Part shown: positions 1 to 6,201 of the stretch, in pieces | How the letters are laid out: each line of letters begins with the position of its first letter | Numbering within the stretch: the first letter of the stretch is position 1 | Source of the DNA: an uncultured Planctomycetaceae bacterium | Lineage (GTDB): Bacteria; Planctomycetota; Planctomycetia; Planctomycetales; Planctomycetaceae | Assembly (NCBI GenBank): GCA_903921605.1 | Contig: CAIXQV010000660.1 | Location: forward strand, 1 to 11,402 | DNA: 11,402 bases | Direction: 5' to 3' | Notes under the pieces: model-generated | What the model saw: the letters and a program-made list of their open reading frames with translations, nothing else | What the model was told of the DNA's origin: nothing | Databases searched by the model: none | Translations under genes and position numbers: made by a program

Positions 1-635
1 AACGAACCGGGCCGCCAGCGATACATGGTGACGGGTTCTGAAACAGCGGCGAACTTACTTCCAGCCGCAGCGGCTTTGAGCCAAAGATCCCAGTCTTCTG
101 CAAGCACAGGCGATTCCGTAAACCCCTGAATCCTGTCGAACAGGGAACGTTTCATCATCGTGCTGGACATCACAATAAAGTTGTCCATCAGCAACGCTTC
201 GAATAGATCGCCTTCGGGCATTGCGGTCGGATCGCTCCGAATGTCACTGACGCGCGAGACATCTCCAAAGTTGCGTGCATTCGTGTAGACAATGTCTGCC
301 GACGTCCGTTGTGCTGCCTTCAATTGGGAAGCCAGCTTATCGGGTTCCCACAGATCATCGTGATCAAGAAACGCGATCCACTCACCAGATGATGCAGCAA
401 CCCCGTTGTTTCGAGTTCTGGAAAGACCGGCAGCCCCAAGGTTCTTCTGGTGAATGGCAATGATTCTGTTGCCATACCGATCGATTACATCCCTGGTTCC
501 ATCTGTGGAGCCATCGTTGACCACGATCACTTCGGTTTCACAGTCCCGCTGATTCAACGCGCTTTCAATCGCACCGGGAAGATCCTCGGCGCCGTTGAAG
601 ACAGGAATGACGACTGACACTCTGGGATTCGACAT
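1..635 (-). CDS. Family 2 glycosyltransferase, N-terminal part (runs off the left edge)
   Basis: This is the start of a GT-A fold glycosyltransferase that transfers a sugar from a nucleotide-sugar donor, probably at the cytoplasmic face of the membrane in polysaccharide or glycan synthesis. The acceptor cannot be told. The 211 visible residues begin MSNPRVSVVIPVFNG, the classic GT2 opening. They contain NDGSTDGT (residues 40-47, nucleotide binding), a family-like NLGAAGLSRTRNNGV segment (65-79), the metal-binding DxD as FLDHDD (89-94) and LAEDWDLW (178-185), where the ED pair supplies the usual catalytic base. The ATG at 635-633 is the only sensible start, because an in-frame TGA lies seven codons upstream. 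No good Shine-Dalgarno sequence is visible. The frame stays open to base 1, so the C-terminal part is outside the window. The gene is divergent from the helicase gene. The family call is secure and the specificity is not. Confidence 0.93.
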   Translation of the reverse strand, partial: MSNPRVSVVIPVFNGAEDLPGAIESALNQRDCETEVIVVNDGSTDGTRDVIDRYGNRIIAIHQKNLGAAGLSRTRNNGVAASSGEWIAFLDHDDLWEPDKLASQLKAAQRTSADIVYTNARNFGDVSRVSDIRSDPTAMPEGDLFEALLMDNFIVMSSTMMKRSLFDRIQGFTESPVLAEDWDLWLKAAAAGSKFAAVSEPVTMYRWRPGS

Positions 636-774
636 GGAGCTGTTATTGATTTCTCAAACGGAACTGATTGTGGTTTGGATGCCGCTTGTGATCACACAAG
701 AATCAGTTCGGAACCCGCAAAACGCATGATTGTCTGGTGCAAAATCATTTTTTGCGATTTCCGGACTATTTCTC

Positions 775-822
775 GAACACCGCAGAGGAAACAGGATCCT
801 GTCCGGCTACGTCGCGGTGTTC
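775..822. repeat. 9-bp inverted repeat with a nested 12-bp palindrome
   Basis: GAACACCGC at 775-783 is the exact reverse complement of GCGGTGTTC at 814-822, with a 30-base loop. Inside the loop, ACAGGATCCTGT (791-802) is a perfect 12-bp palindrome. CCGGAC (761-766) can also pair with GTCCGG (801-806), which would compete with the inner palindrome. No T-run follows on either strand, so this is not a typical intrinsic terminator. It could be an operator, a structured leader or a cruciform-prone site. Confidence 0.5.
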
Positions 823-861
823 TAAACTATTGATTCTTCCGCAGATATGGGCCGGAAGTTT

Positions 862-890
862 CTGACAAATGTGCACGTAAAGCTGACAAA
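862..890. repeat. Direct repeat CTGACAAA, two copies 21 bp apart
   Basis: CTGACAAA occurs at 862-869 and at 883-890, a start-to-start distance of 21 bases, or two helical turns, about 80 bases before the helicase start. Equal-face spacing fits a tandem binding site for a regulator. The repeats are short and chance is possible. The CTGACA parts do not line up with a -10 at normal spacing. Confidence 0.35.
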
Positions 891-969
891 GCGACGTCAG
901 TTATAGTGCTGGTTCGGATCAGTTTTAACTGTTGATTTTTGGCAACATGTGTGGGATTGACTCTGCTTT

Positions 970-2406
970 ATGAAATCTGCAAATGAACTTCTTCAGCACT
1001 ACTTCGGGTATTCGGAGTTCCGGGTCGCACAGGCGGAAATCATCGAACACGTGAGTGCTGGTCGACACAGTCTGGTGATTATGCCAACCGGAAGCGGCAA
1101 GTCGCTGTGCTTTCAGATCCCGGCCCTGATGCTGCACAACAAGAAAAGCGGAGGACGACCACCAATCACACTCGTTCTTTCGCCGCTCATTGCTTTGATG
1201 AAGGATCAGGTGGACGCACTTCAGGCGAAAGGGATTTCCGCCACGTTTGTGAATTCGTCGCTGAGCCGCAAAGATCGGGAAAAACGTTATGCCGCGGTGG
1301 CGCGAGGCGATTACTGTTTGCTGTATGTGACTCCGGAACGTTTTCGCAAAGCTGAGTTTCTGGAGATCATTGCGCAGAGGGAAGTGAAGCTGCTGGCCGT
1401 CGATGAAGCTCACTGCATCAGCGAATGGGGCCATGATTTTCGGCCCGACTATACTCGTGTGGCGGAGTTCAGGGCCATTTTGGGCAATCCGGTGACGATG
1501 GCTCTGACCGCGACAGCCACGCTTGATGTGCAGCAGGACATTGTTCGTCAACTGGGACTCGATGTTGCCGAAGTCCGCACATTTCATGAAGGGATTGATC
1601 GCCCGAATCTGGACTTGCGGGTGGAAGAAGTTTGGGAGGCTGACGAAAAAGAAGAATCCATGGAGGCCGTTTTCGATCGCTGGCTGACCCCGGATTCAAA
1701 AGGCAGCGGCATCGTCTATTTCACTCTGATTCGAACTCTGCTGGAGTTCAGTGAAAGGCTCCAGGCTGCGGGCATCGATCACGTCTGCTACCACGGCGAT
1801 CTGGATCGGCATGTTCGTCGCAATATTCAGGACGATTTTATGAAGGGGCGGTCTCGCCTGGTCCTTGCGACCAATGCTTTTGGAATGGGAGTCGACAAGG
1901 AGGATATCCGCTTTGTCGTTCATGCGGACATCCCTGGTTCGATGGAGTCATACTACCAGGAAATCGGCCGCGCGGGCCGAGATGGCAAGCCGTCGGAGTG
2001 TACTCTGCTTTACGACCAGCGCGATCTGAATACTCAGATCGAGTTTATTCGGTGGACGAATCCGGATGCCGAATTCTGCGAACGTGTCTATCACCATCTT
2101 ACGCACAGCACAGAACAGATTCGTGCGTTTGGCATCGAATGGCTGCGAGAGCGTCTGTGTGACCGCCAGCGTCATGATCGACGAGTGGAGACCGTCCTGT
2201 CCTTATTGCAACGACATGGAGTGATTCAGGACGAGATAGATCTTTCCAACCTGATCGTGGAGGGAGACCTTCCCGAATCATTGGCCGACGAGGAAGGTCG
2301 TGCGGCCAAGCTTCTGCGAGACCAGAAGAAGCTGTATGCGCTCGTGCAGTATGTGCAGAGCGCAGACCGCCGTCAGTTCATCCGGGAGTACTTTGGAGTT
2401 GCCTGA
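970..2406 (+). CDS. RecQ-family ATP-dependent DNA helicase, short form lacking the zinc, RQC and HRDC modules
   Basis: This is a superfamily 2, 3'-5' DNA helicase of the RecQ family, 478 residues, cytoplasmic, expected to act in recombination and repair of stalled forks. All helicase motifs are present: motif 0 (FGYSEFRVAQ, 12-21), Walker A (MPTGSGKS, 38-45), Ia (SPLIALMKDQV, 71-81), Ib (TPERF, 121-125), DEAH box (145-148) followed by the RecQ aromatic loop CISEWGHDFRPDY, motif III (ALTATAT), motif V (LATNAFGMGVDKEDIRF) and motif VI (QEIGRAGRDG, 330-339). A winged-helix-like segment follows (around 405-420). The protein then ends YVQSADRRQFIREYFGVA. This matches the point where typical RecQ proteins read Y...CRR...YFGE and enter the four-cysteine zinc module. 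Here the first cysteine position is Asp466 and the rest is missing. E. coli RecQ is about 610 residues. RecS-like short forms are nearer 500 residues, but this one ends before its zinc site. The start at 970 precedes motif 0 by a normal distance, and the ribosome-binding site is weak. Confidence 0.93.
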   Translation: MKSANELLQHYFGYSEFRVAQAEIIEHVSAGRHSLVIMPTGSGKSLCFQIPALMLHNKKSGGRPPITLVLSPLIALMKDQVDALQAKGISATFVNSSLSRKDREKRYAAVARGDYCLLYVTPERFRKAEFLEIIAQREVKLLAVDEAHCISEWGHDFRPDYTRVAEFRAILGNPVTMALTATATLDVQQDIVRQLGLDVAEVRTFHEGIDRPNLDLRVEEVWEADEKEESMEAVFDRWLTPDSKGSGIVYFTLIRTLLEFSERLQAAGIDHVCYHGDLDRHVRRNIQDDFMKGRSRLVLATNAFGMGVDKEDIRFVVHADIPGSMESYYQEIGRAGRDGKPSECTLLYDQRDLNTQIEFIRWTNPDAEFCERVYHHLTHSTEQIRAFGIEWLRERLCDRQRHDRRVETVLSLLQRHGVIQDEIDLSNLIVEGDLPESLADEEGRAAKLLRDQKKLYALVQYVQSADRRQFIREYFGVA

Positions 2407-2486
2407 TTATGAGATGATCAGGAGACTCCTGCACAACCGGGATAGCGCCCTCGTTGACTTCTCTCTTCATGCATTTTCTGAGCTGT

Positions 2487-2507
2487 TCGGGAGCAAGTCC
2501 CGGTTTT
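2487..2507 (+). terminator. Possible weak terminator after the recQ-like gene
   Basis: CGGGA (2488-2492) pairs with TCCCG (2498-2502) around the loop GCAAG, with an extra T-G pair outside. Four Ts follow at 2504-2507. It sits about 80 bases after the helicase stop, in the gap facing the oppositely oriented DUF11 gene. The stem is short, so the call is weak. Confidence 0.35.
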
Positions 2508-2527
2508 GCGGTGAGTTTGCAGTCAGA

Positions 2528-4846
2528 TCAGCGTTCAACAACGGTTGCTGATTCTTCGCCAATCAGCGGTTCCGAGATCGACTCGCTCGCGACTCGCAGA
2601 CGCAGGCGATGATTGCCTTCCCGCAGGCAGGTTGCTCGAATGGAGTAGACAATCTCTTGATCCGGAGCGATCGTTGGCAGAGAGCGGAAAACCATAACTC
2701 CGTTCTCAGCAATGTGCTCGGATGGACCTTCTGCGTCAACGAGCTGGATTCCTGACGGCAATTCGCAGGACATACCCACATTCGATGCTGCACGGCTTCC
2801 GGTGTTGCGGATATGCACTTCCCATGTCACATCGTCACCCTTGGCCAGATCCTTGCTGCTGGACACAATCTTCAGATCCAGCGCGGCCATGCCTTCGACA
2901 ACGGTGTTGTAGTCACACATCGTGACCTGACCGTGTTCTGAAATGACTCCGGCCTGATGCAGCAGTTCACCTGGCTCGGTGGCTCGCAGAGTCAGACTGA
3001 AATCACTCGATCCATCCGGCTGCAGTGTTCCCACGAACCACTCGATCGAATGATCCGTCTTGCTGTACTTACCACCTCGATTGGCAGAGACGAATTCGAA
3101 TCCTTGTGGAATGCGATACTTGGCTCGTACGTTCTCAGACGGGACTCCACCAGCATTGGAAACTGTCATCGTGTAGTCGCTCGTTCGTCCGGCCAGTTGT
3201 TCTTCTGGTCCGTTGATTGCGATCTTGAGCTTAGGTTCAGCGACGGTGACGGTCGCCGTGGTTTCGTCTGTCAGATCGCCTGATGCGATGGCTCGCACGG
3301 CCACATTCTGAACGCCGCCTTTGACTGCGGTCAGGCTAAGCTTTGCCTGACGCGACTCTCCCGCGTTCAGTGTACCGATATCAATTGACAAAATACTGCC
3401 GCTGCGATGTTCCAGTCCCTCGGGAATTGCGGCCTGAATCACGACGTTGTTGGCGAGCCCTGTTCCGGGATTCGTCACTTTCACAACGTAACCGGCCTGC
3501 TGTCCGACTTCCACAGTCTCAGGTCCGCTGACTTCTACGCTGATCAGCGGTTCCTGTACTGAAAACTCTGAAGAGGAAAAGCCGGTCATCCGCACAAAGG
3601 CATCAAGACGAACGTCGCCACGTTGACGTGGAATGACCTTCAAAGCGACAGTGCGCGTTTCCCCGGGCTTAAGTTCGCCGAAAGTCCATGTGGGTGTTTC
3701 TGAGCCTTCCATGGCCGGTGGCTTTGCTTCAACAAGTTCAAGCCCTGCCGGAATGCTGGCTTCTGTCATCACGCTTCGGACAGCCGATTTACTCGTATTC
3801 TGCACGACAAGATCGATGTCGCATTCCTGGCCCACATTGAACTCGCCGCGGCGAACCCATTGTACGGTGACCCCTGGCGACTGTGGACCTGAATCCGCAG
3901 CCGGAGTCGCTGACCCCGTTGCTGGCAACACTTCGGCAGATCGAGTTGCAGAAACGGCTTTCACCGGGACAGACTTAGCCGGAGCAGACTTTGTTGCGAC
4001 AGGCTTTTCGGCGGGAGCGTTTAGAACGGGAGTCTTTGATGTATTGAGTTGTGCGGCGGGCTTGGCGATGGCCGCAGCTTTTCGAGAAGCAGGGGCGGAT
4101 TTCAGAAGAGCTTCAGCCTTCTCCCCCTCGTCTCCCGATGCGAACTGTTCACTGAACTCCGGAGGCATCTCGGCAGATTTTTTCGAGCTGGAAGATTTCT
4201 CAAGATAGCTCGCGAATGGATTCTCTTCTTCTGCTGGCTCTGGCGATTCGGAGTCCGCCTCGAAATCAGAATCAGACTGACTCACCTGAACAATCTTCTT
4301 GCCGGAGTTTCGAGCAGTCTCCCCAAAAGCTGCTGGTTGAACCTTTCCCGAAGATGCCTGCTTCGACGATTGGTCCGAGGAGGTTTTGGCCGCCCCATTG
4401 CTCTTCAGCTTCCCTGTTGCCGTGGAAACATCCCACTCTGCGACGGGACGATGAGCCTCTGCCACAGGTTTCTCTGTGCCGGCGGAAGCAGAAGATGACT
4501 TTGTTCCGGGCTTGGCTGCATTTGCAGCGGCGACGGGTTTCTGTGAGGCCTCGGACTTGTTTGCTGACCCCGTCTCGATGCGTTCACGCATTCGCTGACG
4601 AGAAGCCTCAAATGCTTTGTTGTCTGGTGTGTCCGCCGATGCTTTCTCGGAAGAGACCTCTTCCGCAGAGTTTGGAGAGAAATACTTCACACCCGCAACT
4701 GGCGTTTTCGATGCAGCCTTCTTTGCGGTTGGGCGTGGATTTTGTCGGTCCCATTCCGCAAATGGGTCATTCTGCTGACCGTAGAGCACAGCGGTTCCAA
4801 AAATCAGAAGTCCAAAAGCACTCAGGACGGACCGTCGAATCGGCAT
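2528..4846 (-). CDS. Secreted or surface protein with a low-complexity linker and four DUF11-like repeats
   Basis: This is a probable exported structural or adhesion-type protein of 772 residues whose function is unknown. It opens with a Sec-type signal sequence (MPIRRSVLSAFGLLIFGTAVLYGQ, about residues 1-24). A long linker rich in Ala, Lys, Ser, Pro and Glu follows (about 25-325), with an acidic patch (DSDFEADSESPEPAEEE, 192-208). Four beta-sandwich repeats of about 105-115 residues come next (about 327-433, 435-537, 539-653, 656-770). Each carries the DUF11 pattern: an N-T/P/A-G-like turn before NV or SV (NTSKSAVRSV, NPGTGLANNV, NAGGVPSENV, NTGSRAASNV), then IPAGLEL, IPEGLEH, IPQGFEF or LPSGIQL. 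A longer reading frame begins at 4915. I chose the ATG at 4846 because GGAG lies seven bases before it and the signal peptide then starts correctly. The gene stands alone, convergent with the helicase gene and divergent from the exporter operon. Such proteins are common in planctomycetes. Confidence 0.85.
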   Translation of the reverse strand: MPIRRSVLSAFGLLIFGTAVLYGQQNDPFAEWDRQNPRPTAKKAASKTPVAGVKYFSPNSAEEVSSEKASADTPDNKAFEASRQRMRERIETGSANKSEASQKPVAAANAAKPGTKSSSASAGTEKPVAEAHRPVAEWDVSTATGKLKSNGAAKTSSDQSSKQASSGKVQPAAFGETARNSGKKIVQVSQSDSDFEADSESPEPAEEENPFASYLEKSSSSKKSAEMPPEFSEQFASGDEGEKAEALLKSAPASRKAAAIAKPAAQLNTSKTPVLNAPAEKPVATKSAPAKSVPVKAVSATRSAEVLPATGSATPAADSGPQSPGVTVQWVRRGEFNVGQECDIDLVVQNTSKSAVRSVMTEASIPAGLELVEAKPPAMEGSETPTWTFGELKPGETRTVALKVIPRQRGDVRLDAFVRMTGFSSSEFSVQEPLISVEVSGPETVEVGQQAGYVVKVTNPGTGLANNVVIQAAIPEGLEHRSGSILSIDIGTLNAGESRQAKLSLTAVKGGVQNVAVRAIASGDLTDETTATVTVAEPKLKIAINGPEEQLAGRTSDYTMTVSNAGGVPSENVRAKYRIPQGFEFVSANRGGKYSKTDHSIEWFVGTLQPDGSSDFSLTLRATEPGELLHQAGVISEHGQVTMCDYNTVVEGMAALDLKIVSSSKDLAKGDDVTWEVHIRNTGSRAASNVGMSCELPSGIQLVDAEGPSEHIAENGVMVFRSLPTIAPDQEIVYSIRATCLREGNHRLRLRVASESISEPLIGEESATVVER

Positions 4847-4853
4847 TTGCATT

Positions 4854-4857
4854 CTCC
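4854..4857 (-). promoter_or_regulatory. Ribosome-binding site that fixes the DUF11-protein start
   Basis: Read on the minus strand, GGAG is followed by seven bases (AATGCAA) and then ATG at 4846-4844. The in-frame ATG at 4852 is only one base from GGAG, so the second ATG is the better start. Confidence 0.6.
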
Positions 4858-4922
4858 AGCGACAAAGCTCGCTCATACTCCAAACTTGCGATCCGATGGT
4901 CGCACGACACATCACTCGCTCT

Positions 4923-4934
4923 TCGATTAATCGA
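4923..4934. repeat. 12-bp perfect palindrome TCGATTAATCGA
   Basis: TCGATT and AATCGA meet without a gap, about 77 bases upstream of the DUF11-protein start. With a one-base bulge the arms extend by TCT/AGA. This could be a dimeric repressor or activator site for that gene. No known regulator is recognised. Confidence 0.4.
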
Positions 4935-5029
4935 GAGATCCGGCCTTTCCGCTTGAGTAGATTTGGCGGTTTGCATGGACTTTGCGGGTTGTTCCGATCG
5001 CGAAGACGAAAATACTGCCGAGAAAATAA

Positions 5030-5057
5030 TTGAACTGAACGGTTCAGTGTCTATGAT
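5030..5057 (+). promoter_or_regulatory. Sigma70-type promoter of the devBCA-tetR operon
   Basis: A -35 like TTGAAC (5030-5035) and a -10 like TATGAT (5052-5057) are separated by 16 bases. Transcription would start near 5064, about 31 bases before the adaptor start codon. Five of six bases fit TATAAT, and TTGAAC fits TTGACA at four of six. The promoter is embedded in the operator palindromes, which supports it as the regulated promoter. Confidence 0.65.
5034..5048. promoter_or_regulatory. Operator 1, probable TetR binding site
   Basis: ACTGAAC-G-GTTCAGT is a perfect 15-base dyad with 7-base arms, centred on 5041. It covers the end of the -35 and most of the spacer of the exporter promoter, so a bound repressor would block RNA polymerase. 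Its core TGAACGGTTCA recurs at 5071-5081. The match to the TetR protein encoded at the end of the operon is inferred from position and symmetry. Confidence 0.65.
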
Positions 5058-5070
5058 ATATGAACTAAAC

Positions 5071-5081
5071 TGAACCGTTCA
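5071..5081. promoter_or_regulatory. Operator 2, probable TetR binding site
   Basis: TGAAC-C-GTTCA is a perfect 11-base dyad centred on 5076. With two flanking bases it reads ACTGAACCGTTCATT, nearly the reverse complement of operator 1. It lies just after the expected transcription start, in the untranslated leader. The two centres are 35 bases apart. Extra TGAAC half-sites occur at 5031 and 5061. Confidence 0.62.
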
Positions 5082-5094
5082 TTTCTGGTGGCCT

Positions 5095-6201
5095 ATGCGT
5101 AAAACATTGATTTTTGTCTTCTGTTCAGCCGTCGTCATGGCAGGAGCCTTTGCGGCGAATCGTTCCCTGCCCATTGTGGAACAGAACACCCCGGCCCCCG
5201 TGGCGTCTCTGTCAGAATTCGGTGTGGGAGCACTGGGACGAATTGAACCGCAGAGCGAAGTGATCCATGTCAACGCACCGTCAGTGATGGAGCCACCTGT
5301 TGTCGAGAAGATAATGGTTCGCGTATGCGACCAGGTTCATGCCGGGCAGGTGTTGGCAATTCTTGACTCCAATCGTCGAGAGCAAGCCGACGTTGATCTG
5401 GCCACAGCCTCCGTGTTGCTTGCGGAGAAATCTCTGGCTCAGATCAAGGCCGGCGCAAAGACCGGTGATCTTCGAGCTCAGGAGGAACTGATTGCACGGA
5501 CTCGCGAACGTTTGAAGCTCGCCGAAAAGCAGCTTGAGCGTGCTAAGGAACTGCGAAAGAACAGAGCCGTTTCTGAGGATGATCTGGACACGCGAGTAGC
5601 AGATGTTGATGTGCTCCGGCGCGAACTGGCTCAGTATGAATCTGCGCTGGTGGCGTTGGCAGAAGTCCGAGTCGTCGATCTTGAAAAAGCAGAGGCCGAA
5701 GTCGCACGGGCTCGGGCGACAGTACAGCGTGCTCAGGCGGATCTTGAGATCTCAATGATTCGAAGTCCGATCGACGGAGAGATTCTGAAGATTCATACGC
5801 GGGTCGGAGAACGCATCGGATCAGAGGGAGTGTTGGATTTGGGTGATACACGGCAGATGGACGTTGTCGCTGAGATTCACGAGTCAGACATTCTGAAGGT
5901 TGCACTGGGCCAGCCAGCGACGATTTCGATGAGGAATCTCAACACAACTTTACATGGTCGTGTGATTGAGGTCGGGCGTCTGATTGGCCGCAAAGATGTG
6001 CTTTCGAGTGATCCGGTTGATGATACAGATGCTCGTATTGTGGAAGTTCGAATTCGGCTGGACGACAAAGACGGTCAGCGAGTTTCCGGACTGTCATGGG
6101 CTAAAGTTGAGGTCACGATTGAAACTTCGAAGTCGCATTCCTCCTCGACGGACATGAGTGATGCGAGTAATCCGGCTGGAGCGCAGGGGCTGTCACAATG
6201 A
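5095..6201 (+). CDS. devB: Periplasmic adaptor (membrane fusion) subunit of a DevBCA-type ABC exporter
   Basis: This is an HlyD/DevB-family adaptor of 368 residues. It links the inner-membrane DevC/DevA transporter to an outer-membrane channel across the periplasm. An N-terminal hydrophobic anchor or signal (residues 5-22) is followed by the first half of the lipoyl/barrel-sandwich domain (about 44-95) with the DevB-like stretch GALGRIEPQSEVIHVNAPS (46-64). A long helical hairpin rich in Glu, Arg, Ala and Leu follows (about 98-218). The second lipoyl half (IRSPIDGEILKIHTRVGERI, 222-241) and a beta-barrel/C-terminal region (about 253-345) complete it. The tail after 345 is Ser/Asp-rich. The stop overlaps the next start as ATGA, showing translational coupling. 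The start lies about 31 bases from the expected transcription start with only GGTGG three bases before it, so initiation may be modest. By family analogy with cyanobacterial DevB it would export a lipid or small hydrophobic compound. The substrate is not visible. Confidence 0.9.
   Translation: MRKTLIFVFCSAVVMAGAFAANRSLPIVEQNTPAPVASLSEFGVGALGRIEPQSEVIHVNAPSVMEPPVVEKIMVRVCDQVHAGQVLAILDSNRREQADVDLATASVLLAEKSLAQIKAGAKTGDLRAQEELIARTRERLKLAEKQLERAKELRKNRAVSEDDLDTRVADVDVLRRELAQYESALVALAEVRVVDLEKAEAEVARARATVQRAQADLEISMIRSPIDGEILKIHTRVGERIGSEGVLDLGDTRQMDVVAEIHESDILKVALGQPATISMRNLNTTLHGRVIEVGRLIGRKDVLSSDPVDDTDARIVEVRIRLDDKDGQRVSGLSWAKVEVTIETSKSHSSSTDMSDASNPAGAQGLSQ

Larger units (their letters stand above)
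636..969. other. Divergent intergenic region between glycosyltransferase and recQ-like genes
   Basis: This 334-base gap carries no convincing ORF and must hold the promoters of both flanking genes. No good sigma70-type pair stands out. TATAGT at 902-907 could be a -10 for the helicase gene, but no matching -35 lies at the right distance. The gap does hold a 9-bp inverted repeat (775-783 with 814-822), a 12-bp palindrome inside its loop (791-802), two CTGACAAA direct repeats 21 bases apart (862-869 and 883-890) and a small dyad CAGTT-TT-AACTG (920-931). These are listed separately. Confidence 0.6.
4847..5094. other. Divergent control region between the DUF11-protein gene and the exporter operon
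   Basis: These 248 bases separate two divergent genes. The right part holds the exporter promoter and twin operators, listed separately. The left part holds the palindrome TCGATTAATCGA (4923-4934). No clear -10/-35 pair was found for the minus-strand DUF11-protein gene. Confidence 0.6.

Noticed and set aside
275..463. 62-codon plus-strand frame at the left edge
   Set aside because: It overlaps the conserved DxD and NDGS region of the glycosyltransferase on the other strand and has no family resemblance.
883..900. CTGACAAAGCGACGTCAG as a LexA-type SOS box before the helicase gene
   Set aside because: The CTG and CAG are 12 bases apart rather than 10, and the AT-rich core of the E. coli type box is missing.
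925..1587. 220-codon open frame on the minus strand inside the recQ-like gene
   Set aside because: It is fully antisense to intact helicase motifs I to III, and its translation has no recognisable features.
2300..2551. Possible frameshifted continuation of RecQ (zinc domain) after 2406
   Set aside because: Translation of the 120 bases after the stop in the other frames gives no cysteine cluster or other RecQ-like sequence. The frame running to 2551 has only isolated cysteines.
3633..4956. Long open frames on the plus strand (191 and 246 codons) across the DUF11-protein gene
   Set aside because: They lie opposite the Ala/Lys/Ser-rich linker, whose codon bias keeps the antisense strand open. 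Their translations show no domain and no ribosome site, whereas the minus-strand protein has a signal peptide and four clear repeats.
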